Shown: one piece after another, positions 18,494 to 29,300 of the stretch
Layout of the letters: the number at the start of each line of letters is the position of its first letter
How positions within the stretch are numbered: position 1 is the stretch's first letter
Assembly: GCA_023428245.1 (NCBI GenBank)
Contig: JAEYYX010000024.1
Coordinates: forward strand, 1 to 64,000
DNA from: Pseudomonadota bacterium
Lineage (GTDB): Bacteria > Myxococcota_A > Polyangia > Polyangiales > Polyangiaceae
Reading direction: 5' to 3'
Length of the DNA stretch: 64,000 nucleotides
The notes under the pieces: generated by a model
Seen by the model: the letters and a program-made list of their open reading frames with translations, nothing else
Database searches by the model: none
What the model was told of the DNA's origin: nothing
Position numbers and translations under genes: made by a program

Positions 18494-19348
18494 ATGAGCT
18501 TCGAGCAAGAGTCAGACGATCACGCCATCCGCGCCATCACCGATGACGCCTCGTTCCGCGTGATCGTCGCGCGCACCTCCCATACGGTTCAGGGTATCCT
18601 CAAGGCACAAGAAGCGCCCTCATCGATCGCAACCTCGCTCGGTGACCTCCTGACAGCGACGGTCCTGTTCCGAGAGACCATGGCGCCCGGGCTCAGGGTC
18701 CAAGGCATCTTGAGTGCTCAGGGTGGCGGAGCATCGCTCGTGGCCGACTCGGCACCCGAGGGGCGCACCCGCGGACTCATCCAGAATCGAAGTGCGCTCG
18801 GCTCGACCGAAGTGTTCGATAGGCTGCGCATGATGAGGACGCTGCACAACGGCTCCATCAGTCAAGGTACAGTTCATATCGAGGCCGGTGGCTCAACGAC
18901 CCAGGCGATGATGGCCTACATGCAGAACTCCGAGCAGGTCGACACCATGCTCGCTGTGAGCACCCGCATCCAAGGGGACTCGGTTGTGGCTGGCGGCTAC
19001 ATGGTTCAGCTCTTGCCCGAGGTGGGCAAGGCACCGCTGGCTGTGATGGCGGAGCGGCTCGAAGACTTTCGAACCATCGATCACCTGCTCGGACCCGGAT
19101 TTTCGCCCGAGGAACTGCTCGGAGAGCTCCTCTACCGAATGCCTCATACCCGGCTCGAGACCACGCCGATCGCCTTCGAGTGCTGGTGCAGCGAGAGCCG
19201 TGTGCTCGGCGCGCTGGCGACGCTACCTCGGGAAGAGATCCAGTCCATGATCGACGACGGACAAGTCCTCGAGATCGGCTGCGACTACTGTCACAAGGAC
19301 TACCGCATTCAACCGACAACCCTCGTCGGGCTCCTCCAGCAAAGCTGA
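18494..19348 (+). CDS. hslO: Redox-regulated chaperone Hsp33
   Basis: Hsp33 is a cytoplasmic holdase that is inactive while its four cysteines bind zinc, and it is switched on by oxidative unfolding stress. The 284-residue length is typical. The zinc ligands are visible as C230-W-C232 and C263-D-Y-C266. The family block FDRLRMMRTLHNGSISQGTV lies in the central domain. The start at 18494 follows a purine-rich AGGCTCAAGAGGC leader. It stands alone between the PA14 lipoprotein and a convergent permease gene. Confidence 0.93.
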   Translation: MSFEQESDDHAIRAITDDASFRVIVARTSHTVQGILKAQEAPSSIATSLGDLLTATVLFRETMAPGLRVQGILSAQGGGASLVADSAPEGRTRGLIQNRSALGSTEVFDRLRMMRTLHNGSISQGTVHIEAGGSTTQAMMAYMQNSEQVDTMLAVSTRIQGDSVVAGGYMVQLLPEVGKAPLAVMAERLEDFRTIDHLLGPGFSPEELLGELLYRMPHTRLETTPIAFECWCSESRVLGALATLPREEIQSMIDDGQVLEIGCDYCHKDYRIQPTTLVGLLQQS

Positions 19349-19397
19349 GTCGGTTTCCGACTTGACCTTTCCGCACGCGCAGCGTCACGACGCGGCG

Positions 19398-20921
19398 TCA
19401 TGAGGACGCCGCACGGGGCGCGAAGTCGTGGGACCTTCGGAGCGCGGTGGATGCGAGCCCCATCATGGGGAGGGTGAGGAAGAAAGAGGCGACGAAGAAG
19501 CCAAAGTACCCGATAGCTTGAGCGACGTAGCCGCTGACAGCCCCGGAGACGGTAAAGCCAATCGTCATCACCGCAGTCAGGAGCGCGAACTCACTCGCGC
19601 GGTGTTGTCCGTGACAAAGACGCATCACGAACACCATGAGCACCGAAGCGCCAAGCCCTGCTCCAAACTCTTCGACGACGATCACAAGCGTTACGGCCCA
19701 AAGGTCGAGCTCGTGGCTGAGGAGTTCGCCCGGGACGAGCGCCAATACTGCGTAGAGAAGATTCAGGATGTTCTGGGCCAAAATGAAGGGCCAGAACCAG
19801 CGCTCGAGGCCGTCGCGCGCGATCAGGCGACCCCCGACAATGAGCCCGAGGAAAGAGACGATCACCCCGATCGTTCCGTTCAAGGTTCCGTACTCCGCCT
19901 TGGTGAGTCCCACGAACTCACTCAAAAACGGCCACTTCATCTTCTGCAGGAATGACTCGCCCAGGCGGAAGCTCACAATGAAAGCGAGGACCGCGAGGAA
20001 ATGGGGATGGATGAGGAGGCGCGAGAAGGCGCCCTCGCCACGGAGGTTCTGAAGGCGGCGGCGCGACACCACAATTCCAAGGGCGAGCCCCGTCACGAGC
20101 AGCCCGCTCCAGACGAGCATGGCACTGGGGCCCGTCAGCGCGTTCCGGACCGCTGGCACCTCATAGGAGAGAAATGTGAGAAGAGAGGCAAGCGCGATGC
20201 ACCCGAAAAGCCAAACGAACCACCTCCTGGAACTCTTCTCTTGCGCATTGGGCCCCACCTGGCTCACAGCGGGCGAAGCCGCTCGAACCTCTTCGAGGCG
20301 CCGGAGCACCCGCAGATGGAAGAGAGCGAGGGCAGCAAGCACCACGGCGGCGGCTGAGAGTCCAAGCGTCCAACCGATGGCCGCAACCAGTGCGAGTCCC
20401 GGGCCGCGAACGATGATGGATGCGACCTTGTATGCAGAGCTCCGGAGGCCGACGTGGCGAGCCTGTTCCTCTTCGCTTTGCGCTTCGAGGTAAAAGGCGT
20501 CGATGGCGACGTCGTGGCTGGCGGATGCAAAAGCCGCAAAAAGAAAGATCGCGGAGAGCAAGACCAAGGTCAGCTCGGGGCCGAAGCCGTCCCGAAAGAA
20601 AACGACGCCCCCCGCGGCGACGAAGAGACCGAGGAGAGCTACTTCGAAGAGGAGAATGAAGCGGCGCATCGAAAGCGTCCGCTCCATGATGGGAGCCCAG
20701 AGGAACTTGAAGTTCCAGGGCAGGTGAAAGAGCGAGGTCAGTCCGACGCCCGCGAGACTCGCTCCCATGTCCCGAAATAAGATCTCGGCGAGGGAGTTGA
20801 TGATTCCGTAGGGGAAGCCTTCTGCAAAATAGGTCGACGAGATCCAAAGCTCTGGCCGGACCCGGGCGCGGCCCTCCTCCGGAGGAACTTCTCTTTCATC
20901 CACCTCTCTCCCGGGTACCAC
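19398..20921 (-). CDS. AmpG-like MFS permease
   Basis: The roughly 507-residue protein has about 12 predicted membrane spans. Its N-terminal signature (YFAEGFPYGIINSLAEILF, then LTSLFHLPWNFKFLWAPIMER) resembles AmpG muropeptide permeases and related AT-1-type transporters. AmpG brings anhydromuropeptides into the cytoplasm for wall recycling. The start is uncertain: GTG 20921 is used because further extension would run through the divergent yacG gene, and GTG 20903 is an alternative. The transport class is well supported; the exact substrate is inferred. Confidence 0.8.
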   Translation of the reverse strand: MVPGREVDEREVPPEEGRARVRPELWISSTYFAEGFPYGIINSLAEILFRDMGASLAGVGLTSLFHLPWNFKFLWAPIMERTLSMRRFILLFEVALLGLFVAAGGVVFFRDGFGPELTLVLLSAIFLFAAFASASHDVAIDAFYLEAQSEEEQARHVGLRSSAYKVASIIVRGPGLALVAAIGWTLGLSAAAVVLAALALFHLRVLRRLEEVRAASPAVSQVGPNAQEKSSRRWFVWLFGCIALASLLTFLSYEVPAVRNALTGPSAMLVWSGLLVTGLALGIVVSRRRLQNLRGEGAFSRLLIHPHFLAVLAFIVSFRLGESFLQKMKWPFLSEFVGLTKAEYGTLNGTIGVIVSFLGLIVGGRLIARDGLERWFWPFILAQNILNLLYAVLALVPGELLSHELDLWAVTLVIVVEEFGAGLGASVLMVFVMRLCHGQHRASEFALLTAVMTIGFTVSGAVSGYVAQAIGYFGFFVASFFLTLPMMGLASTALRRSHDFAPRAASS

Positions 20922-21009
20922 GTTCGTTCGATCTGAATCAAAAAACGTGAAAGCCCGCGCCCGCTTCGGAACAGGACGAATGGGGAGTTTTCCGCTAAAC
21001 GAAGGGCGT

Positions 21010-21228
21010 ATGGCGCGCTGTCCGATGTGCAGTACCGAGCTTGGCCCCGACCTCTCGCCGGCGAGGCCCTTCTGTTCTCCCCGCTGCAAGAAGCTCGATC
21101 TCCAGAACTGGCTGGATGGCGTATACCGCCTCCCGCGCGAGCTCGTTCCCGAAGATTTGGCCGGGCTGAGCGACGACGAACAGGCAGAACTCCTGGCCCG
21201 GATCGCGCGCAATCAGCCGGAAGGGTGA
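21010..21228 (+). CDS. yacG: DNA gyrase inhibitor YacG
   Basis: The 72-residue protein carries the YacG zinc finger C-x2-C...C-x3-C (MARCPMCSTELG, then PFCSPRCKKLDLQNWLDG) followed by an acidic helix. YacG is a small zinc protein that inhibits gyrase. The ATG at 21010 fits the family size; upstream in-frame ATGs at 20947 and 20980 would add residues not expected in YacG. It diverges from the permease and ends at a hairpin shared with the convergent outer-membrane gene. Confidence 0.88.
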   Translation: MARCPMCSTELGPDLSPARPFCSPRCKKLDLQNWLDGVYRLPRELVPEDLAGLSDDEQAELLARIARNQPEG

Positions 21229-21258
21229 GAGGCGGGTCCCCCGTCTTGCCCGCCTCTC
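21227..21258. terminator. Bidirectional hairpin between yacG and OMP gene
   Basis: A perfect 10-bp stem (21227-21236 GAGAGGCGGG, 21249-21258 CCCGCCTCTC) with a 12-base loop lies exactly between the convergent stops at 21228 and 21272. It probably terminates transcription from both sides. Confidence 0.7.
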
Positions 21259-21271
21259 TCGGTCCTATCGA

Positions 21272-21859
21272 TTACCAGGTGTGGACGACGCCGACGGTCC
21301 CGCCGAGAGCGATCGGTGCGCCGCTCGCGAGACCGATGTCGAGCGCAGGAGTCAGCTCAACCCCGATCGCCGGGTGTACCTTCCACACGAACGGAGACTC
21401 CAAGCTGATCACGCCGGTGGTGAAATTGTTCCCGGTCCCGCCGATGCCGTAGATCCCGACGCCCAAGCGGGGCCAGAAATCCCATGTGGCCGAGAGGCCG
21501 AACCTGTAGCCGACGCGCGGTAGGACGGACCACTCGACAGCTTCGTTTCGACCGTTGTAACCGAGGCCCGCGCTTCCACCGAGTGAGAGACCGTCGATCA
21601 CGAAGTAGTCGAAACCAATGCGTGGGTTCTGCTGGAAGGTCTGACCGGGCGCAAAATTGTAGGCCGTAAGCAAGTGCGTCGAGAAGAAGACATCCCCTTG
21701 CTGGGGGAATGTCAAGGACAAGCCCGTAAGCCGCTCGGCGGCCAGAGCCATAGAACCCTTCGGCGTTGTGCGGAGAGCTTGAGCCTCACGCGGGGCAGCG
21801 AAGGTGACAGCGCCCAAAAGGGCGGCCAGGATCGGAGCATATCGGGAGAGTTTTCTCAT
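21272..21859 (-). CDS. Predicted outer-membrane beta-barrel protein
   Basis: The 195-residue product begins MRKLSRYAPILAALLGAVTF with a signal peptide ending near AQA (about residue 28). The rest is alternating polar/hydrophobic strands rich in Gly and aromatics (GLSLGGSAGLGYNGRN, FGLSATWDFWPRLGVGIYG, LDIGLASGAPIALGG), ending in a C-terminal W as in many outer-membrane barrels. A small 8- to 10-strand barrel is likely. ATG 21859 is preferred over a start 25 codons upstream because it places the signal peptide at the N-terminus. The exact family is not identified. Confidence 0.75.
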   Translation of the reverse strand: MRKLSRYAPILAALLGAVTFAAPREAQALRTTPKGSMALAAERLTGLSLTFPQQGDVFFSTHLLTAYNFAPGQTFQQNPRIGFDYFVIDGLSLGGSAGLGYNGRNEAVEWSVLPRVGYRFGLSATWDFWPRLGVGIYGIGGTGNNFTTGVISLESPFVWKVHPAIGVELTPALDIGLASGAPIALGGTVGVVHTW

Positions 21860-21959
21860 GCGATATCTCTTACAACCAATTCCGCGGGCCCGGCAAGTGT
21901 GTGGTGGGTTTGGATGCCCTACAAAAATGCACACAAACCCGAGGCGCGAAGCCGACTAC

Positions 21960-23735
<1,776 letters not shown>

Positions 23736-23837
23736 CTATGGCAGGGCGGCGATTTGTCGAATGATGCGCTCGGGCCTTTGCAGAAATGCTGTACCCGTAG
23801 CCACTTGGGCGAACTGCGGCTATGGGGAACCGAACCC

Positions 23838-24554
23838 GTGACCCTCGCGCGCATCAGCCGCCGCCTCTCGGAAAAAGTCGACGCCATCGACGTCGGGAGC
23901 GCCGCCGCCTACGTCTACAATCCCCTCGACTACGCTCGGGTGCCCCACGAGAAGTACCTCAAACTCTACGGGCAGGGTCGGCGCGAGATCGTGCTGCTCG
24001 GGATGAACCCCGGGCCATTCGGTATGACGCAGACTGGGGTCCCGTTTGGCGATGTCGCTATGGTCCGGGACTTTTTGAAGGTCGAGGGCCGAGTCGGTCG
24101 ACCCCCGCTAGAGCACCCCAAGCGACCGGTGACTGGATTTCAGTGTCCGAAGAGCGAAGTGAGCGGGACGAGGCTCTGGGGCTGGGTTCGAGACCGCTTC
24201 AAGACCCCGGAGCGCTTCTTCGAGCGGTTCTTCGTGGTCAACTACTGTCCGCTGGTGTTCATGAGCGAGACCGGAGCCAACCTCACTCCCGACAAGCTTC
24301 CGAAAGACCTCCAGTCTCAGCTCCAGAGCGTCTGCGATGAGGCGCTCACGGAGATCTGTCGAGTCATGCAGCCCGAATGGGTGATAGGGGTCGGAGCTTT
24401 CGCGATGAGGCAAGCGGAACGAGCCCTCGCCGGCACAGAGGTCCAGATCGGCACGATCCTGCATCCAAGCCCGGCCTCGCCCCTCGCCAATCGAGGTTGG
24501 GCGGCTGAGGCGGAGAAGGGTTTCGCTCGCCTGGGCATTGGCCTCGGCGCCTGA
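23838..24554 (+). CDS. SMUG1-type uracil-DNA glycosylase
   Basis: The 238-residue protein matches single-strand-selective uracil-DNA glycosylase. Motif 1 is GMNPGPFGMTQTGVPFGDV (about 55-73), nearly identical to vertebrate SMUG1. Motif 2 is HPSPASPLANRGW near the C-terminus. It removes uracil and oxidised pyrimidines such as hydroxymethyluracil from DNA in base excision repair. GTG 23838 is chosen as the start; TTG 23805 is an alternative, and upstream reading frame belongs to the divergent thiC region. SMUG is patchily distributed in bacteria. Confidence 0.92.
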   Translation: MTLARISRRLSEKVDAIDVGSAAAYVYNPLDYARVPHEKYLKLYGQGRREIVLLGMNPGPFGMTQTGVPFGDVAMVRDFLKVEGRVGRPPLEHPKRPVTGFQCPKSEVSGTRLWGWVRDRFKTPERFFERFFVVNYCPLVFMSETGANLTPDKLPKDLQSQLQSVCDEALTEICRVMQPEWVIGVGAFAMRQAERALAGTEVQIGTILHPSPASPLANRGWAAEAEKGFARLGIGLGA

Positions 24555-24625
24555 CCTGGATTTCCTCGAAAATTGGGGACTTATCCCGGGATGATATGTG
24601 CTCGGGAGCGTGTTAAGAGGCGCAC

Positions 24626-25714
24626 GTGCCGAATTTTACCTGGGATGTAGGCCCCGTAGCCGTTGAACTGCCGAAAGGCCCGCTCCTCCTTTTTGTGGGC
24701 GGGATCGCAGTCTTGATGCTCCTGTTCGGGCTGATCAAGAAACAGAACGACCTCACGACCTTCGGGCTCTTTATGGGCGCGGTGATCGCGGTCGCCTCGA
24801 GCTTCCTGCCAGACCCCCTCGCAATCCGCTATTACAGCTTGCTCTTCGTGGGCGTCTTCCTCGGAGGCTACGCCCTATTGAACTGGCAGATCGTACGCGG
24901 CGGAGGCAGTCCCGAGGTCGCAGGCGATTTCATCATCTATGGCGTCGTCGGTGTCTTGGCCGGTGCGCGCCTCGGCCACGTCATCTTCTACGACTTCGAG
25001 AAAGCTCTGGACGATCCTTCCTGGGTCCTCCGCATTTGGGAAGGCGGGCTCGCGAGTCACGGCGCGGTCATGGGCCTCATCCTGGCCATGTGGCTGTTCA
25101 CGAAGAAGCGAGGTGTTCCTTTCTTGGAGGGCGCCGACCGTTTCTCGTTCTCCGCAGCCCTCGGCGCGACCTTGGTTCGCGTCGGAAACTTCTTCAACTC
25201 GGAGATTGTCGGCCGCGTTGTTCCCGACCAGTCCTGGGGCGTTCGTTTTCCCCGTTACGACGTGGGAGTCGCCGAGGCGCCGCTGCGCTACCCGACCCAG
25301 GCCTTCGAGGCTTTCCTCGGCATCTTCGTCCTTTTCTGCATTTGGCTCGCGGATCGACTCGCGGGCAAGGAGAAGCGCCCGCGCGGCCTTTTGATTTCTA
25401 CCTTCTTCATCGTCTATTTCAGCGGTCGTTTCATTGTCGAGTTCTGGAAGGAACACCAAGTGTTCGATCCGAACGCGTTGTTCGATATGGGACAGTTCCT
25501 GTCAGTCCCGGGCATCCTTCTCGGCGCCTTCGGCATCGTGTGGTCGCTCCGTGAGAAGCAGCCTGTCGGCTGGCCCTCCGACGAAGAGGACGATGCTGAA
25601 GAAGACGAAGAAGAGGAAGAGGAAGAAGACGACGACGGTCGGGACAACCTAGCCGACGAGATCGCCGAAGAACTCGCCAAAAAACACACCCCCGACCTGA
25701 ACGACCAGACCTAG
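24626..25714 (+). CDS. lgt: Prolipoprotein diacylglyceryl transferase with acidic tail
   Basis: Lgt transfers diacylglycerol from phosphatidylglycerol to the lipobox cysteine of prolipoproteins at the inner membrane. The 362-residue, multi-span protein has the Lgt signature VRVGNFFNSEIVGRV (about 185-199) and the active-region histidine in IWEGGLASHGAVMG (H145). Start is GTG 24626. It is longer than usual because of a C-terminal extension (about 317-362) that is almost pure Asp/Glu (DEEDDAEEDEEEEEEEDDD) followed by a charged helix. Several lipoproteins in this window are presumably its substrates. Confidence 0.93.
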   Translation: MPNFTWDVGPVAVELPKGPLLLFVGGIAVLMLLFGLIKKQNDLTTFGLFMGAVIAVASSFLPDPLAIRYYSLLFVGVFLGGYALLNWQIVRGGGSPEVAGDFIIYGVVGVLAGARLGHVIFYDFEKALDDPSWVLRIWEGGLASHGAVMGLILAMWLFTKKRGVPFLEGADRFSFSAALGATLVRVGNFFNSEIVGRVVPDQSWGVRFPRYDVGVAEAPLRYPTQAFEAFLGIFVLFCIWLADRLAGKEKRPRGLLISTFFIVYFSGRFIVEFWKEHQVFDPNALFDMGQFLSVPGILLGAFGIVWSLREKQPVGWPSDEEDDAEEDEEEEEEEDDDGRDNLADEIAEELAKKHTPDLNDQT

Positions 25715-25788
25715 AACACGTCTCGAGAGTGGCACGGCTGCGCTCTCGTCCGCCCGGTCTCACGACGCGCCAGCAGCCGTAGCTGGAT

Positions 25789-25823
25789 AGCCCCCCCTCG
25801 GTCCTTCCCGTCGGGGGGCTTTT
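25789..25823 (+). terminator. Rho-independent terminator after lgt
   Basis: An 8-bp GC stem (25789-25796 AGCCCCCC, 25813-25820 GGGGGGCT) with a 16-base loop is followed by TTTT and lies 75 bp after the lgt stop. It is a good intrinsic terminator on the plus strand. Confidence 0.8.
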
Positions 25824-26094
25824 CACATCTAGCAGTCGAGTCGAGCTCACTGACTCAAGCTCCGACAGGACACCTTGACCATGATGCACGCGGCCCTTCC
25901 TACACAGCGCGCGCGACAAGACGGTGTGGCAATTCGGCACGCCTGAGTGACTTTTGCTCTCTACCAAATGCCCATGATCGTCGAGGGGGGTACGCTTTCC
26001 CCGGGGCGTCCGAATCGTTTGTTACCAAAGCGCCAGCGCCTGGGCCTGGCACGATTGATGCTGTGCTCTTCGAGCCGAGGAGCAAAGAATCACG
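25824..26094. other. Intergenic region upstream of zinc-ribbon ORF
   Basis: With the terminator, the gap between lgt (25714) and the next start (26095) is 380 bp. No gene is recognised in it. It presumably contains the promoter for the small ORF and the glucan synthase gene, but no clear -35/-10 or operator could be picked out. Confidence 0.35.
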
Positions 26095-26328
26095 ATGACG
26101 ACACGGATCCCACTGGGTAGGCCCCAAGGAACTCTTGCAGACGCCGTTTGGCGCGCCGTTACAACCCAGGCGCCCTGCCCCATCTGTGGCGGGAACGCCG
26201 GCTGTTTCGTTCACGAAGAAGACGCCTTCGCTTCCTGCGTTCAGCACGCATCGGACTGGCCTCTCATCAACGGCACATGGCTCCATCCCCTCGCGGCCCC
26301 GGGCTCCCCACTCGCGCAGGCGGGCTGA
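26095..26328 (+). CDS. Small zinc-ribbon-like protein
   Basis: The 77-residue ORF contains APCPICGGNAGC followed about 20 residues later by ASCVQHASDWPLINGTWLHPL. This Cys-rich pattern (C-x2-C...C...C, then a GxWLH end) recalls the zinc-binding module of some primase-like and topoisomerase-associated small proteins. It starts at ATG 26095 and ends 25 bp before the glucan synthase gene, consistent with an operon leader gene. It is a real gene by motif content, but a reading-frame coincidence cannot be excluded. Function is unknown. Confidence 0.5.
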   Translation: MTTRIPLGRPQGTLADAVWRAVTTQAPCPICGGNAGCFVHEEDAFASCVQHASDWPLINGTWLHPLAAPGSPLAQAG

Positions 26329-26353
26329 CCGGTCTTCGGAATTTTCCGCTCCG

Positions 26354-29300
26354 ATGAATCAACCTGTTCCCTCGCTAGCCCCCGCTCGCGTTGTTCTCTC
26401 TTCTCTCGACGAGGACTCCATCTGGGACGATCCAGAACATCTTCGGGGCGAAATCCTCCCCGAAGTGCTCCTTCTGGACCACGCCGAGCGCCTCGGGGGA
26501 ATCCACGCCGGGCTCAAGACAGACCGCGGCCGACCGAGCCCTCTGCGCCGCCGATTTCGCAGAGTGCGGCAGAGCATCCGCGAAGCCTATGAGATCCTAG
26601 CGGTGGGAGCAGAGCGGCGACGAGATCCCTCTCCCGCTGAGCTCTGGCTGCTCGACAACGGCCACGTCGTCGAAGGCCAGCTCCGAGAGATCGAAGAAGA
26701 TCTGCCTTGGGGGTACCTCGTCCAGCTGCCGCGCATGAGCCGCGGCAAGATGCGTGGCTACCCTCTCGTCTACGCGCTCTGTCTCGACTACCTCCGCTAC
26801 ACGGACTTTCACGTCGACTTCGAGACTCTCGAGCGATTTGTGGCCGCCTACCAGAAACAGCGGGCGCTCAAGATCGGAGAGATCTGGGCTATCCCGATCA
26901 TGCTCAGGCTGGGCCTTGTGCTCGCAGTCGCTGCACTCGCCACATCAGAGGCTCAGGCAGTCGATCGCGACCAAGCCAATGCCTGGGCACGCCGCCTGCT
27001 CGGCGAAAAAGACCCGCTCGATGGAGAGCAGACCGCACGCAGCGAAGACCCCCAAGAAGCACTGGCCGAACTGAAGAAAACGGCTCGCAAGCAGACCCCA
27101 AGCGACGCGTTCCTCGTGACTTTGCTGCGCCGGTTGCGTGAGCATGACGAGGCCCCGCCCGAAGCCCTCGCTTGGATCAACGAGCTGGCAGAGAGGATGG
27201 GAACGTCTTCCGAAGCGCTCACGCGGCGCCACCACCTCAAACAGGCGGCAGCTCAGGTCTCGGTCGGCAATGCGATCACGAGCATGCGCTCGATCAATAC
27301 CCTCGACTGGAGCGTGTTCTTCGACAGTACGAGCTTGGTCGAGGAGATTTTGCGGCGCGACCCGAGCGGCGTCTACTCGAAAATGGACGCCGTCTCGCGC
27401 GATCGATACAGGCACGGTATCGAACGGCTCTCGCGAGCGAGCAAACAGAGCGAGCTTCGCGTCGCTGAGTCTGCCCTTAACTTGGCTATCCTCGGCCAAG
27501 GCACAAGTGAAGACTATCGCGCCCACGTAGGCTACTACCTCAAAGACGACGGCCAAACTGAACTCTGGCGTGACCTCCGTTACCACGCGGGCCTCGCTCA
27601 CCGCGTCGAGCGCTTTGTCCGGAAGCACCCTTCCCTGCTCTACTTGGGCAGCGCTGCGCTCATCACGGCTGCGCTCGGAGCCCTCGCCTGGGCCGCGCTC
27701 GCAAGCGCAAATGCGCCTCTTTGGCTCAGGGCGATCCTTCTTCCGGGCCTGCTCCTCGCCTCGAGTGAAATCGCTGTGGCCATTGTGAACGCAGCAATCG
27801 TTGCGATGGTTCCTCCGCGCATCTTGCCGAAGTTCGACTTCGATGACGGTGTTCCGGAAGAGTGCGCGGCGATGGTGGTCGTACCGACGCTCCTCGGCAA
27901 CGAAGCAGAAGTCAGGAGCCTGCTTGAGGAACTCGAGGTCAGGAGTCTCGCGAATCCTGATGAACATCTCACCTTCGCGCTCCTGACGGACTTCCCCGAC
28001 GCGGACGTCGCAGAAACGGAGAAGGACAGAGAGCTCCTCGAGCTCGTGCGCGCGGGCATCGAAGAGCTCAACAGTGAGACGCCGCGACCCCGATTTTTCC
28101 TCTTCCACCGCTCGCGCGTTTGGGACGACAAGGAGCAGCGCTTTCTCGGTTGGGAGCGAAAGCGCGGCAAACTCCACGAGTTCAATCAGCTTCTACGCGG
28201 GAAGGATGACACCACCTTCTCGGTGGTCACTGCGCCCAAGAGCGTGCTCGAAGGAATCAAATACGTCATCACCCTCGACACGGACACCGAGCTGCCGCCA
28301 GGTGTCGCTCGCCGCCTCGTCGCCACCATCGCACACCCGTTGAATCGCCCGTGGGTCGACGCACAAGCTGGCCGCGTTTGGCGGGGTCACGCCATGCTCC
28401 AGCCCCGCGTTGGCACCTCACCGATGAGTGCACGGCGCTCGATCTACGCGAGGCTCGCGGCAGGGCCGCCCGGCATCGATCCTTACACGACGGCGGTCTC
28501 CGATGTGTACCAGGACTTCTTCGGCGAAGGCTCCTTTGTAGGCAAAGGCATCTACGACGTCGACGCATTCAGCGCCGTCATGGCCGGTCGAGTGCCAGAA
28601 AATCAGCTCCTCAGCCATGACCTCTTCGAGAGCATCTACGCCCGCGCGGCGCTCGTATCCGACATCGAAGTTCTCGATGAACAACCCGCTTCCTACGCCG
28701 TCGCAGCTGGGCGTCAGCATCGCTGGATCCGCGGCGATTGGCAGCTATTGCCCTGGCTCTTCCCCAAGACTCCGGCGGAGAATGGAACGAGACGCTTCGA
28801 CTTCCGCGCCTTCGACACGTGGCGCGTCGTCGACAATCTGCGCCGTAGCCTGCTGCCGCCCGCGCTCGTGCTGTTCATGGGGGCCACCTGGGCCATGGGC
28901 CTCAAAGCCTCCTACGTCAGCACGCTGCTCCTCGTCTCGGTCTTCTGGGTGCCCGTGTTCGGTCGACTCGTGTTCGCCTTCGCTCGAGCCGATTCTCAGC
29001 TCGACTGGCTCGGCGGACTCGGTGGAGATCTGAAGAGCAATGCCAAGCAGGCTTGGCTCTCGCTCACTTTCCTCCTCGATCAGACCTTCGTCAGTCTCGA
29101 CGCGATCGTTCGCGCCCTCTACCGCCAATTCTGGAGTCGCCGCCACTTGCTCGAGTGGGTGAGCATGCGCGACGCAGCGAGCCGTAACCAAGACAGCGTG
29201 CTCCGCGTTCCCCGTCTACTCGGCTCAGCGCTCCTCGCGCTCGGAGTCATGGCGCTATTGATCGCGCTCGAAGCTCCCGCAACTCCCATGGCTATCCCGG

